A stretch of DNA of 64,000 nucleotides from Pontibacter coccineus. GTDB taxonomy: Bacteria; Bacteroidota; Bacteroidia; Cytophagales; Hymenobacteraceae. The stretch is from NCBI RefSeq assembly GCF_030546575.1, contig NZ_JAUOTN010000002.1:186001-250000 (forward strand), written 5' to 3'. Numbering within the stretch: the stretch's first letter is position 1; each line of letters begins with the position of its first letter. Shown here in pieces: positions 45,822 to 54,879 of this stretch. The notes below the pieces were generated by a model. It saw nothing but the letters and a program-made list of their open reading frames with translations, was not told the origin of the DNA and ran no database searches. Position numbers and translations under genes: made by a program.

Positions 45822-48035
45822 TTATCTCGGTGCAAGTGTGGTTGCTATACGCACCTCCCCAGTTTTCTTGTTGCCTTGTACTATCACGATGTTGTCTGCA
45901 TCCAGAATGCTTTTTAAGGCCTCCGCATTATAAGTGGCATTGGCGCGGGACTTCTTGTCTCCGGAAGCAAGCTCGATTTTCAGGCTGCTAACTTTTCCGC
46001 CTGCATATTTCTCATTGAAAGTTAAATCGAAGTTACTTTCGTTGAATGCCTTTTGTGCCGCTTCCAGCTCCCGTTTCGTGATTTCTGCTGGCCAAAGGAA
46101 ATAAGTGACATACTCGTCTGTTTCCACCAGCCTGGCTCCACCTGCCTTAGGTATAGCAGGGCCTTCATACCTGGTTGGCGGTGGCGGAGGAGGCAACCGC
46201 TCTCCTGCTGGTGCCGGAGGTACGGGTGGGACTGCTTCTTTGCCGGGCGCAGGGGGCGGAGGTGGCGTTCCTGGTGCAGGTGGTGCCTTCGGCATAGCTA
46301 GCGGTGGCGAAGGCAGATTTTTCAGTTTCTTGTTGAATTCCTGTACCTGACGGGAGTCCTTGTTTTGCTTTGTGATAATGGAAACTACCCCTGTAGCAGT
46401 TTTATCATTTAAAAGTATTTGAGCAGATTCGCCCCTGAATGTACTCATGCTATGAACAGACTCCTTATCAAGCGCTATGGCTCGTGCTGCTTCTATGTTA
46501 GACTTTACCCCATCAATGAAGTAATGTTTCTCCACGGGCAGTATTACTTCTGCTATAACGTCTTCTTCCTTGTTAGGGGCCGGTGGAGCAGGTGGTGCAT
46601 CTGGTGCATCTGGCGCAGCCGGTACAGGGGGTGGCGGAGGTGGCAGGAAAGGAAGTTGGCCCCACTTTGCCTCGGCAGCCGGAATGCGCTGGCTTTTGTT
46701 GTAATCGTAGGTTTCTGTCTTCCCGTTTTTGAGGTAGATGATGATTGATTCCAGATTCTTGTTCCTGCTGTTGTCAAACTTCCAGGCTACCTCCTTTACA
46801 TTGGGATGACGCTTCAGAAAATCCTTGTAATCCTCAGGCCAGTTCGCTTTGTCATCGTAATAGCCGATGTTCTCTAGCTTCAAGATGTAGGGTTCATCCT
46901 GATCCGGATTGTCCCTTCTGGCAACGGGTGGTGCGCTGGGCATTTCGCCATACTTCAGCTCGGCCGAGGCCATGCTCTGCTTGTCACCGAAGGTATAGGT
47001 TTCCTCAGCACCGGACTTCAGTGCCACTACTATTTTCCTGTTCGATCTCCAGGAAATTCGGCTTACCTCGGGGTTTCGCGCATAGAAGGCGGCGTATTCA
47101 TCTTTGGGGTCTGTAGGAGCCTGTGTAGCTTCTTCCAGGAATATGGTTTCCGTCATAGAGGAAATATCCTCCTGCGAGGCGCTCCGGAAGGCGACCAATA
47201 GCACAGTTATGAGCGGCAGCACAACCAGCAGTCTGAGCCGGTTTGCCTTGCTTGTGGGCATTTTGTTCATCATGGCAATTCTTCGTTTAAGTGATGGAAA
47301 ATTAAACTGATTGGCAATCTGAGGTTGTGTGGCGCCCACAACTTTCAGTAAGAGGTACTGGTAAGCTACTCGGTCGACGCCAGCATTTACAACATGCTGG
47401 TCGGCTATAAATTCAAGGTTTTCTTTCATGGCCTGCTTCATGAGCCATACGCCCGGGTTGAACCAGTAAAACACGGTGCTCAGCTCGGCCAGCAGCACAT
47501 CCAGGGTGTGCCAGCCGTTCACGTGTATCTGCTCGTGCCGCAGGATCGACTCCAGTTCGGGCGACTGATGCTGTGCCGGGTTCAGGTAGATGGTTTTCCA
47601 GAACGAGAAGGCTTCGCTGATGCCTGGCACTTTTCGGAATTCCACCCCATGATAAGAGGCGGGCACCGAGGCGCGGTGTATGCGGTAGAGCGAGACAAAC
47701 TGCACGGCCAGCCGCAGCAGCATCAATCCGCAGCCGAGCCAGAACAGGGCAACAGGTATAAGCCAGTAGTCGAATGCGGCCTGCGCAGGTATAGCCGTTG
47801 GGGTCCAGGCAGGTATAACGACGGCATAGCTTTGCACCACGGCTAGCTCTTCGTGCCGGCTGAACAGCTCCGTGAGGTCTATCAGCGGATAGACCGCAGA
47901 GAACAGGATGCCGAACACCAGGAAAAGCCGGTTGAGGTGGTAGAACGTGAGCTTGCGCAGCACCAGGTGGTAGGCTAGGTAAAAGAGCACCAGGGCCACG
48001 TTCGCTTTCAGCAGGTATAGGAGCAGGGCAGGCAT
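45822..48035 (-). CDS. BlaR1-like M56 family metallopeptidase
   Basis: 737-residue membrane protein. Three helices (about 5-25, 35-52, 91-117) precede the zinc protease site His167-Glu168-x-x-His171 (LRHEQIHVNGW); a fourth helix is at about 268-283 (LRLLVVLPLITVLLVAF). A long periplasmic part follows with two Pro-rich runs (LPFLPPPPPPVPAAPDAPDA and a later one) and a TonB-box-like internal piece (KSNIEAARAIALDKESV, VVSIITKQN). It starts two bases after the BlaI-like gene, the standard sensor/repressor pairing. The signal is unknown; beta-lactams are only the textbook case. Confidence 0.88.
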   Translation of the reverse strand: MPALLLYLLKANVALVLFYLAYHLVLRKLTFYHLNRLFLVFGILFSAVYPLIDLTELFSRHEELAVVQSYAVVIPAWTPTAIPAQAAFDYWLIPVALFWLGCGLMLLRLAVQFVSLYRIHRASVPASYHGVEFRKVPGISEAFSFWKTIYLNPAQHQSPELESILRHEQIHVNGWHTLDVLLAELSTVFYWFNPGVWLMKQAMKENLEFIADQHVVNAGVDRVAYQYLLLKVVGATQPQIANQFNFPSLKRRIAMMNKMPTSKANRLRLLVVLPLITVLLVAFRSASQEDISSMTETIFLEEATQAPTDPKDEYAAFYARNPEVSRISWRSNRKIVVALKSGAEETYTFGDKQSMASAELKYGEMPSAPPVARRDNPDQDEPYILKLENIGYYDDKANWPEDYKDFLKRHPNVKEVAWKFDNSRNKNLESIIIYLKNGKTETYDYNKSQRIPAAEAKWGQLPFLPPPPPPVPAAPDAPDAPPAPPAPNKEEDVIAEVILPVEKHYFIDGVKSNIEAARAIALDKESVHSMSTFRGESAQILLNDKTATGVVSIITKQNKDSRQVQEFNKKLKNLPSPPLAMPKAPPAPGTPPPPPAPGKEAVPPVPPAPAGERLPPPPPPTRYEGPAIPKAGGARLVETDEYVTYFLWPAEITKRELEAAQKAFNESNFDLTFNEKYAGGKVSSLKIELASGDKKSRANATYNAEALKSILDADNIVIVQGNKKTGEVRIATTLAPR

Positions 48036-48036
48036 A

Positions 48037-48402
48037 TTATTCTGATTTTTTATTCTCGATCATGTGGATGATTTCCTTCAGCTCCTCCGCGCTGATCTGC
48101 TTTTCCTGGGCAAAAAAGGCCACCAGCTCTTTGTAGGAGTTCTTGAAGTAGTCGCCCACAAAGCCCTTCATAAACCGCTTCTTGTAGTCTTCTTCTTTGA
48201 TGGCCGGGGTATAGCGGTAGGTGTTGCCAAACTTCTCGCTCTGCAAAAAGCCTTTCTTCTCCAGATTCTTCACCGTAGAGGCCAGCGTGGTGTAAGGCGG
48301 CTTCGGCTCCTCAAGCTTCTCCAGAAATTCTTTGATAAAGCCCCCATCCAGCGACCAAATCGCCTGCATGGCTTCCTCTTCTTGTTGTGTCAGCTTTTCC
48401 AT
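48037..48402 (-). CDS. BlaI/MecI/CopY family repressor
   Basis: 121 residues: winged helix with LTQQEEEAMQAIWSLDGGFI, PPYTTLASTVKNLEKKGFLQ (recognition helix, about 34-53) and YTPAIKEEDYKKRFMKGFVG, followed by a helical dimerisation tail. These repressors are inactivated by the paired M56 protease. Two TACGA...TCGTA palindromes directly upstream are likely its own operators. Confidence 0.93.
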   Translation of the reverse strand: MEKLTQQEEEAMQAIWSLDGGFIKEFLEKLEEPKPPYTTLASTVKNLEKKGFLQSEKFGNTYRYTPAIKEEDYKKRFMKGFVGDYFKNSYKELVAFFAQEKQISAEELKEIIHMIENKKSE

Positions 48403-48407
48403 AGTTC

Positions 48408-48442
48408 TACGATGTTTTCGTATAGTTACGAAAGTTTCGTAA
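48408..48442. promoter_or_regulatory. Two BlaI-type operator palindromes
   Basis: TTACGAAA-G-TTTCGTAA (48426-48442) is a perfect 8-base inverted repeat around a single base. TACGA-N5-TCGTA (48408-48422) is a second, shorter palindrome sharing the TACGA/TCGTA core. Both are within 40 bases of the BlaI start, consistent with autorepression of the operon. Confidence 0.8.
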
Positions 48443-48525
48443 TAAGGTCAAGTGTTTGAGCTTATATTTCTTGAAAATAATTACCGTCTAGGTATAGTAG
48501 TGCTTATACGGCGAGCAGAGGCTGT

Positions 48526-48556
48526 TTTGCGAGGAAGAAAGAAACATCTAATTTTG
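48526..48556 (+). promoter_or_regulatory. Consensus Bacteroidota promoter of the quinone oxidoreductase gene
   Basis: TTTG (48526-48529), exactly 19 bases, then TAATTTTG (48549-48556): a full match to the Bacteroidota housekeeping consensus TTTG-N19-TAnnTTTG. The ATG follows 46 bases later. Best promoter in the window. Confidence 0.85.
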
Positions 48557-48602
48557 GCTGGCGTCTTAAGGTATAGCCACAACCAAAACCTAACTAACTG
48601 AT

Positions 48603-49583
48603 ATGAAAGCCATACTTGTAAAGCAGCCCGGCGGACCAGAGCAACTGGCGCTGGGGGAGTACGAACAGCCGTTGCCCAAACCGTACGAGTTGCTGGTGCG
48701 CGTGCATGCCACTGCGCTCAACCGTGCCGACACCATGCAGCGCCAGGGTAAATACCCGCCCCCGAAGGGAGAAAGTCCGCTGCTGGGCCTCGAAATAGCC
48801 GGGGAGGTGGTGGAGGCAGGTATAAGCTGCACCCGTTTCAGGAAAGGTGACAAAGTGATGGGCCTGCTGCCGGGCGGTGGCTATGCCGAGTACGCCGTGA
48901 TACACGAAGAAATGGCCATGGCTATACCTGATAACCTGAGCATGGAGGCCGCAGCCGCTATACCCGAGGTCTTCCTCACGGCCTGGCAGGCAATCTCCTG
49001 GCTGGGAAAACTACAGCCAGGCGAGCGGCTGCTTATTCATGCTGGGGCCAGTGGCGTAGGTACGGCAGGTATACAGTTGGCCCGCGCCCTGGAGGCCGAG
49101 GTGCTGGTAACGGCTTCTGAAAGCAAAGTTAAAGCCTGCCTGGACCTGGGGGCGCACAAAGCCATCAATTACAAAGAGGTGCCGTTCGAAGACGAAGTGC
49201 TGGCCTATACCAATTCCGAAGGAGTGGACGTGATCGTGGACTTTATCGCGGGGCCCTACTTCAGGCAAAACATTGAGTGTTTGCGCCTGGATGGCCGGAT
49301 GGTACTGCTGGCGAGTTTAGGCGGCGGCAAGGTAGAAGACTTCGACCTGCGCAAAATACTAACCAAACGCCTGCAACTGATCGGATCCACGTTGCGCTCC
49401 CGTACCCGCGACTACCAGATCAAACTCACGCAAGACATGGCCGCCTTTGCGATGCCTTTGTTTGAGAACGGTACGATTAAGCCGGTAGTGGACTCCGTAT
49501 TCGACTGGGCCGATGTAGCCGAGGCGCACCGCTACATGGAGGCCAATAAGAACATCGGGAAGATTGTGCTGCGGGTGAGTTGA
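48603..49583 (+). CDS. NAD(P)H-quinone oxidoreductase, PIG3/QOR-like
   Basis: 326 residues of the medium-chain dehydrogenase/reductase superfamily without the zinc cysteines. GroES-like N-terminal domain (VRVHATALNRADTMQRQGKY, about 32-51), NADPH-binding loop HAGASGVGTAGIQLARALEA (about 156-175) and YMEANKNIGKIVLRV at the end. The pattern is that of TP53I3/PIG3-type quinone reductases. Monocistronic, with a consensus promoter. Confidence 0.92.
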   Translation: MKAILVKQPGGPEQLALGEYEQPLPKPYELLVRVHATALNRADTMQRQGKYPPPKGESPLLGLEIAGEVVEAGISCTRFRKGDKVMGLLPGGGYAEYAVIHEEMAMAIPDNLSMEAAAAIPEVFLTAWQAISWLGKLQPGERLLIHAGASGVGTAGIQLARALEAEVLVTASESKVKACLDLGAHKAINYKEVPFEDEVLAYTNSEGVDVIVDFIAGPYFRQNIECLRLDGRMVLLASLGGGKVEDFDLRKILTKRLQLIGSTLRSRTRDYQIKLTQDMAAFAMPLFENGTIKPVVDSVFDWADVAEAHRYMEANKNIGKIVLRVS

Positions 49584-49676
49584 TCTTTATTTTGACAAAA
49601 GAGCTTTTGCCAAAGGACTATTTGATAAAGAAGTATTTGGTACAGAGTAATAAAGGGTTAGTACCAGCAGATTATA

Positions 49677-49689
49677 GGTATAGGTATAG
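49677..49689. repeat. GGTATA, two tandem units
   Basis: Two GGTATA units plus G in the spacer between convergent genes, a short version of the arrays at 18918 and 25794. Confidence 0.9.
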
Positions 49690-49716
49690 ACGGGCGGCCT
49701 GGTGAGCTGAAAGCAC

Positions 49717-49760
49717 AAAGGACAAAAGAAACCGGTTTCCCGGAGCTTCTTTTGTCCTTT
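49717..49760. terminator. Bidirectional terminator between convergent genes
   Basis: Perfect 14-base stem AAAGGACAAAAGAA / TTCTTTTGTCCTTT with a 16-base loop. It lies between the quinone oxidoreductase and pseudouridine synthase genes. Parts of the stem recur nearby (CAAAGGAC at 49612, GTCCTTTG at 49769). Confidence 0.75.
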
Positions 49761-49783
49761 GTCGATAAGTCCTTTGTCAAAGT

Positions 49784-50497
49784 CTAATTGTACTGTCTGA
49801 GTTGTTTGATCAGCACAGCCATGTCCTTCGGGTAAGGTGCCTCAATTTTGATCGGCTCCTCGTTCATCAGCCTAAAGCCGATGGCGTGCGAATGCAGCGC
49901 AAAGCGCTTGATCAGCGGCTGCTCTTCGGTTTGCTGCTTGAGGTTGAACTTGCGCTTCAGTGTGCTCAGGTATAGGTCCTCGCCACCGTACAGTTTGTCT
50001 CCTACAATCGGTGCTCCCAAAAAGGCCAGGTGCACGCGTATCTGGTGCAGGCGACCTGTTACGGGCATACACTCCAGCAAGGTATGGCGGCTGTAGTTCT
50101 CCAGCGTCGTGAAGTAGGTTTCGGCGGGTTTGCCCTGCGGTGTGAGCTTGGCGACACCTTTGGCGCCCGCTAGTATGGAGCGGTCCACCAGCTGGTCTTC
50201 GAACTTGTGCGTGCCCCAGGCCACGGCATGGTACACCTTGTATACCTCACGGTGCTCAAACTGCATCGATACGTGGCGGTAGGCCTCCGGATTTTTGGCA
50301 AATACCAGGCAGCCCGACGTGTCTTTGTCGAGGCGGTGGCAGGCTTGCAGTTCAGGGTTGTGCTGCTTGGCAAGCTTGAGCAGGTTGGTGGTATTCGGAG
50401 TGCGGTCTTCGAGCGTGGCCAGAAAAGGCGGCTTGTTCACCACCAGAAAGTCCTCATTCTCAAATATAATCAGGTCTTTAAAAACCGGGTATCTCAT
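49784..50497 (-). CDS. RluA-family RNA pseudouridine synthase
   Basis: 237 residues. Catalytic Asp57 in CHRLDKDTSGCLVFAKN (about 53-69), then LLECMPVTGRLHQIRVHLAF and APIVGDKLYGGEDLYL. No S4 domain is present, so it belongs to the shorter RluA/TruC-like group; the target could be tRNA or 23S rRNA. A probable single-gene unit. Confidence 0.92.
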   Translation of the reverse strand: MRYPVFKDLIIFENEDFLVVNKPPFLATLEDRTPNTTNLLKLAKQHNPELQACHRLDKDTSGCLVFAKNPEAYRHVSMQFEHREVYKVYHAVAWGTHKFEDQLVDRSILAGAKGVAKLTPQGKPAETYFTTLENYSRHTLLECMPVTGRLHQIRVHLAFLGAPIVGDKLYGGEDLYLSTLKRKFNLKQQTEEQPLIKRFALHSHAIGFRLMNEEPIKIEAPYPKDMAVLIKQLRQYN

Positions 50498-50571
50498 GCT
50501 GAACTGTATCGTTAATGCGCGCAGCTATACCTTAGCCACACAGCCCGCAAAGATACGCATTTTTGGCGGGG

Positions 50572-50758
50572 GTGTTGATTGTTGGGATTCCAAATGGTTG
50601 AATTGTTAATTGCTTATTGTTGATCGCCTAAAGGTGAATAAGGTATAGCCTTCGTTTTTCTATTCAATCAAGCACATCATCCAAAGTTATACCCGCCTAA
50701 TCGTTTTGGGATCGCAACAATTCAACCATCAACAATTTAACAATTCAATTAATTAACC
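50572..50758. repeat. MITE-like AT-rich inverted-repeat element, copy 1
   Basis: Left arm with TGGTTGAATTGTT (50595-50607) and right arm with its exact reverse complement AACAATTCAACCA (50716-50728), inside longer arms rich in AATTGTT/AACAATT. The right arm runs into the stop codon of the histidine kinase gene. The interior includes a GGTATAG copy. No gene inside. Same class as 58286-58550. Confidence 0.65.
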
Positions 50759-51792
50759 TTCGCCTTTAGCAATTTAAACCGAAGTGTAGTGCCCTTGTCG
50801 AGCTCGCTCTTGACGGCGATGAAGGAGCGGTGGGCTTCGATGATGTGCTTGGAAATGGCCAGGCCGAGGCCTGAGCCGCCTTTGTCGCGGGAGCGGCTCT
50901 TGTCGATGCGGTAGAAGCGCTCGAATATGCGGTTGATGTGCTCCTGGGCTATACCCGGGCCGTCGTCTTTCACGGTAATGGTAAAGCGCTTACGGCCTTC
51001 TGTGAACGAAACCCAGATATTGCCGCCTTCATGACCGTATTTGATGGCATTGTCCACCAGGTTGATGAACACCTGGCGGATACGATTAGGGTCGGCGTGA
51101 ATCATCACTTTCTCGTCAGGATTCACATCCACCAGATGCAGTTTTGTTTGGCTTTTACTGGCTTTTTGCTCCAGCTGTTCAAAAACTTCCCGAACTAGCT
51201 GCACAGCGTCGAAGTCCTGCTTCTCCATTCTCACAACGCCCTTCTCGAACTGCGATATGCTGATCAGGTCCTGCACCAGGGTATCGAGGCCGTCGAGGCT
51301 GTTAGCCGCTTTCTGCAGAAACTTGTCGCGCACATCGGGATCGTCCATGGCACCGTCGAGCAAGGTATGGATAAAGCCCTGCGCGGCAAAGATCGGGGTC
51401 TTGAGCTCGTGCGACACATCAGCCAGAAACTCGCGACGCATTACCTGCAAGTGTTTCAGTTCGTCAATTTCCTGCTGCTTGCGCTCGGCTATGTTGAAGA
51501 TGTCGTCCTTTATTTTTCGGAGGGGGTCGGCCGTGAACATGGAGCGGCCCTCTGCCTTGCGGTACTCCTGCTTCTTTATTTTCTCTAGGCTGGAGTACAC
51601 GTTTTTGATCTCGCGGAACACAAGCGCCTCGTAAGAGAAATAGATCAGCAGGAAGCAGCAGATGAAAACCAGTACAAGTGCCGCCATCAAGCCCCGTGAG
51701 GAAAAGTAGCTGGCTAAAGCCAAAAAGGCAGTGAGCACAAGGGCCACTGCCAGGGATACCAAAAGGGCAAGCGTACGGGAGTTTAAATTCAT
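50749..51792 (-). CDS. Sensor histidine kinase, PhoR-like
   Basis: 347 residues. Two membrane helices (about 8-30 and 35-55) with almost no periplasmic loop, then a coiled linker. DHp box with His128 (EFLADVSHELKTPIFAAQGF), N box FINLVDNAIKYG, G1 VKDDGPGI and G2 GGSGLGLAISKHI. The lack of a sensor loop suggests it senses via the membrane or a partner, as PhoR does with Pst/PhoU. It starts three bases after the response regulator. Its final codons lie within a repeat arm. Confidence 0.93.
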   Translation of the reverse strand: MNLNSRTLALLVSLAVALVLTAFLALASYFSSRGLMAALVLVFICCFLLIYFSYEALVFREIKNVYSSLEKIKKQEYRKAEGRSMFTADPLRKIKDDIFNIAERKQQEIDELKHLQVMRREFLADVSHELKTPIFAAQGFIHTLLDGAMDDPDVRDKFLQKAANSLDGLDTLVQDLISISQFEKGVVRMEKQDFDAVQLVREVFEQLEQKASKSQTKLHLVDVNPDEKVMIHADPNRIRQVFINLVDNAIKYGHEGGNIWVSFTEGRKRFTITVKDDGPGIAQEHINRIFERFYRIDKSRSRDKGGSGLGLAISKHIIEAHRSFIAVKSELDKGTTLRFKLLKAKVN

Positions 51793-51795
51793 GTT

Positions 51796-52554
51796 TTAGT
51801 CAGTGTTAAACTTATAGCCTACCCCCTTGATGGTCCTGATCTGATCGTCGCCAATCTTCTCGCGCACTTTCCGAATGTGTACGTCCACGGTGCGGGCGAT
51901 CACATACACGTCGCTCCCCCACACGTTGTTGAGCAGCTCTTCGCGCGTGAACACCTTGTTAGGAGTAGCTGCCAGGAAGGCTAAAAGTTCAAATTCTTTT
52001 TTAGGGAGCGTGATTTTCTCTTCGCCCTTGTACACAGCAAAGCTGGTGCGGTCTATCCGCAAACCACCGATCTCGATCACCTGCTCCTGTTCTTCCTGCT
52101 GCGCATCGCGGCGGGCGTAGGCTGCCAGGCGGCTCAGGAGCGCACGCGGCTTTATCGGTTTGGTGATAAAGTCATCAGCGCCCGCATCGAAGGCGGCTAC
52201 CTCAGAGAACTCCTCTGATCGGGCAGTCAGGAAAATAATGTGCGTTTGACGGAAATCCTGCTCTTCGCGTAGTTGGCGGCAGGCGGCTATACCGTCCAGC
52301 ACCGGCATCATCACGTCCATCAGGATCACGTCAGGCTTAAATGCATGCGCTACCTCGATCGCTTTTTTGCCATTTTCGGCCTGGGCTACGTCGTAGCCTT
52401 CGCGGGCCAGGTTGTACTGCAGCAATTCTATGATATCCGGGTCATCGTCAACTACCAGTATCTTGTATTGGGCTTGGTTGGGTGTCTGCACGTCTTTAGG
52501 ATTAGGTTCTCCTGCCTTTACCAACAGGCAGGTATAGCTAGCGTCGGAGACCAT
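51796..52554 (-). CDS. OmpR/PhoB-family response regulator
   Basis: 252 residues: receiver domain (about 30-150) with Asp80 (VILMDVMMPVLDG), acidic pair in LVVDDDPD and Lys in DFITKPIKP, then an OmpR-type winged helix (RTSFAVYKGEEKITLPKKEF, VWGSDVYVIARTVDVHIRKV). It is paired with the kinase downstream. The start is uncertain: the ATG adds about 27 residues before the receiver, and a GTG at 52491 is an alternative. A CTATACC motif lies in that extension. Confidence 0.92.
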   Translation of the reverse strand: MVSDASYTCLLVKAGEPNPKDVQTPNQAQYKILVVDDDPDIIELLQYNLAREGYDVAQAENGKKAIEVAHAFKPDVILMDVMMPVLDGIAACRQLREEQDFRQTHIIFLTARSEEFSEVAAFDAGADDFITKPIKPRALLSRLAAYARRDAQQEEQEQVIEIGGLRIDRTSFAVYKGEEKITLPKKEFELLAFLAATPNKVFTREELLNNVWGSDVYVIARTVDVHIRKVREKIGDDQIRTIKGVGYKFNTD

Positions 52555-52651
52555 TCAGTGGCTTCCATTTCAATACAAAGATACCATTCCGGAAGGTATG
52601 GAAGTCGCTTGCTGACAAACATAATAGTTTCTTAACATTCGCTTTTCAGCA

Positions 52652-52688
52652 AATGAAAAAACCAGCTGTCTAAGCTGGTTTTTTCATT
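52652..52688 (-). terminator. Terminator after the DUF3108 gene
   Basis: Perfect 16-base stem AATGAAAAAACCAGCT / AGCTGGTTTTTTCATT with the 5-base loop GTCTA. The stem begins at the stop codon of the DUF3108 gene and contains the T tract. Confidence 0.9.
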
Positions 52689-53500
52689 TACTTCTGGGCC
52701 ACAAGGGCAGGTTTATGCTTTAGATTCCTGTGTTCATACAGATCCACTTTTACAGATCCCACAAACATATTAGCGGAGATGAGTACCGGTATCTTGTTTT
52801 TGTCATCTGACAGGTATACCGTAATGGCATCCTCGCCATTGAACAGCTTGTTTTTTGGCATGCGCGGCACCAGCTTGATCGCTCTAAAGGCCCCAGCTTT
52901 GGTGCTAATCGTCTCGCGGCCCTGGTAAGTGACTACCATGTCGAATGCCTCTTCATCGAAGAATCCCTTAACCGTAAACTTGTCGCCCGGCTTGTAGCGG
53001 TCGTAATCGAGGGTGCGCAGGTAGTAAAAACCACTCACAATATCCTGGGCACCGGAAGGAATCTTATGGCTGCTTTGCCTTTTGTCTCTGTTCTTTTTCT
53101 TCGATTCTACCTGAGCCGTATTTGTATAGTGGTTAAAATCGACGGTTTCGCGCTTGCGGTAGCTGCCCTCCTCAATATTACGGAAAGAGCGGTGCGGCAG
53201 AATGGCGGCTGTATCAATGTAAGACTGGTAGGTATTGCGAATCTTGATGAACAGATCGAACGAGCTGCTGGTCTTACCATATACGGTGGCTTTATAAGTC
53301 GGCCTGTCGTTGATGCGGTGCAGGTTAGGTGCGATATCGATTACAGCCTCAGCCGCTGTGATAGGGCCGTAATGCACTTTATACTTGAGCAGTTCGCCTG
53401 CACTAAAGCTTTCGTTGGGAATAGTGCGAAGTGACTCTTTGGCTGCGAAGCCAGAAAGCACCATGATGGCCAATATTATCGCTGGAAAAATCTTCTTCAT
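52688..53500 (-). CDS. DUF3108 domain-containing secreted protein
   Basis: 270 residues with a signal peptide (MKKIFPAIILAIMVLSGFAA). The body matches DUF3108 layout: SFSAGELLKYKVHYGPITAA (about 30-49), AQDIVSGFYYLRTLDYDRYK, GKFTVKGFF-like DKFTVKGFFDEEAFDMVVTY, and LYLSDDKNKIPVLISANMFV-like VYLSDDKNKIPVLISANMFV. Probably periplasmic; function unknown. Confidence 0.87.
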   Translation of the reverse strand: MKKIFPAIILAIMVLSGFAAKESLRTIPNESFSAGELLKYKVHYGPITAAEAVIDIAPNLHRINDRPTYKATVYGKTSSSFDLFIKIRNTYQSYIDTAAILPHRSFRNIEEGSYRKRETVDFNHYTNTAQVESKKKNRDKRQSSHKIPSGAQDIVSGFYYLRTLDYDRYKPGDKFTVKGFFDEEAFDMVVTYQGRETISTKAGAFRAIKLVPRMPKNKLFNGEDAITVYLSDDKNKIPVLISANMFVGSVKVDLYEHRNLKHKPALVAQK

Positions 53501-53617
53501 ATGCAGTTTCAGACTTACAGTGTTTTATAGTATCTCCAATATCAACTATTATACCAACTGCGGGCCCTTACTCTAAAGATAATAAGTTGTCTTCACACTA
53601 CCAACAACTTAAAATGC

Positions 53618-53649
53618 AAAAAGGTGCTACACAGGGCAGCACCTTTTTT
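53618..53649 (-). terminator. Terminator after recA
   Basis: AAAAAGGTGCT / AGCACCTTTTTT with a 9-base loop. On the minus strand the stem is followed by a T run (the complement of the left A run). It lies 27 bases after the recA stop. Confidence 0.85.
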
Positions 53650-53675
53650 GATTATTTGTTAGTCGGGAACAATGT

Positions 53676-54719
53676 TCATTCCGCGCCGCTCAGATCTTCC
53701 AATGCTGCGGCCACCTTCTCAGGCTCGCCTTTTACAATGGCTCTGATCTTGGCTTCGATCTCCTCCTGCAGCTCCGGGTTGTCAAGCAGGATCTGCTTCA
53801 CACCGTCGCGTCCCTGACCCAGCTTGTCGCCGTTGTAAGAGAACCACGAGCCAGACTTCTGCACCACACCCAGCTCAACGCCCAGGTCCAGAATCTCACC
53901 AACTTTAGAAATACCTTCGCCATACATGATGTCGAACTCTACCACTTTGAACGGAGGCGCCACTTTGTTTTTCACCACCTTCACGCGGGTACGGTTACCC
54001 GTAATGTTATCGGCAGACTCTTTGATCTGGCCAATACGACGGATATCCAGACGCACAGAGGCGTAGAACTTCAGGGCGTTACCACCGGTAGTAGTCTCCG
54101 GGTTACCGAACATCACACCGATCTTCTCACGAAGCTGGTTGATGAAGATACAGCAGCAACCGGTTTTGTTGATCGTGCCGGTCAGCTTACGCAATGCCTG
54201 CGACATCAAACGAGCCTGAAGACCCATTTTGCTGTCACCCATGTCGCCTTCCAGTTCGCCTTTCGGTACGAGGGCGGCCACAGAGTCAATTACAATAATA
54301 TCGATCGCGCCGGAGCGAATCAGGTGATCGGCGATCTCCAGGGCCTGCTCACCGTTGTCAGGCTGCGAGATCAGTAGGTTTTCAGTGTCTATTCCAAGTT
54401 TTTCGGCGTATGCCTTGTCGAATGCGTGCTCTGCGTCGATAAAGGCGGCCAGACCACCGGCGCGCTGCGCCTCTGCAATGGCATGCATGGTAAGCGTGGT
54501 TTTACCAGACGATTCAGGACCGTAGATTTCGATGACACGGCCGCGCGGCAAACCGCCAATTCCTAAAGCAATGTCAAGTCCAAGCGAGCCGGTAGAGATA
54601 GCCGGAATATCTTCCACTTTGTTGTCGCTCAACTTCATAACGGTACCTTTACCGTAAGTCTTGTCAAGCTTGTCTATCGTCAGCTGCAGGGCTTTTAGTT
54701 TTTCGTTGCTTACGCTCAT
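53676..54719 (-). CDS. recA: DNA recombinase RecA
   Basis: 347 residues with Walker [10 protein letters not shown] (67-75), the [21 protein letters not shown]-terminal segment, L1/L2-adjacent [20 protein letters not shown], and Walker [11 protein letters not shown]. It forms filaments for homologous recombination and SOS induction. Full length and typical acidic C-terminus. Confidence 0.98.
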   Translation of the reverse strand: MSVSNEKLKALQLTIDKLDKTYGKGTVMKLSDNKVEDIPAISTGSLGLDIALGIGGLPRGRVIEIYGPESSGKTTLTMHAIAEAQRAGGLAAFIDAEHAFDKAYAEKLGIDTENLLISQPDNGEQALEIADHLIRSGAIDIIVIDSVAALVPKGELEGDMGDSKMGLQARLMSQALRKLTGTINKTGCCCIFINQLREKIGVMFGNPETTTGGNALKFYASVRLDIRRIGQIKESADNITGNRTRVKVVKNKVAPPFKVVEFDIMYGEGISKVGEILDLGVELGVVQKSGSWFSYNGDKLGQGRDGVKQILLDNPELQEEIEAKIRAIVKGEPEKVAAALEDLSGAE

Positions 54720-54750
54720 GTGTGTTTAATTAAATAGCTTTATATTGATG

Positions 54751-54782
54751 TGAAATTACGACGTTCAAAATCAATTTGCAAA
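54751..54782 (-). promoter_or_regulatory. Possible recA promoter
   Basis: On the minus strand: TTTG (54782-54779), 20 bases, then TAATTTCA (54758-54751), a near match to TTTG-N19-TAnnTTTG, about 32 bases before the recA start. I see no clear SOS-box palindrome. Confidence 0.4.
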
Positions 54783-54879
54783 AAAAGTAGCAGGTATTTT
54801 GCTAAATATTTTAGTTGATTATGGCCGTCTTGTTACAACATATACCGACCGGCTTTTGTGCCATCTTACATGCTTTTTT

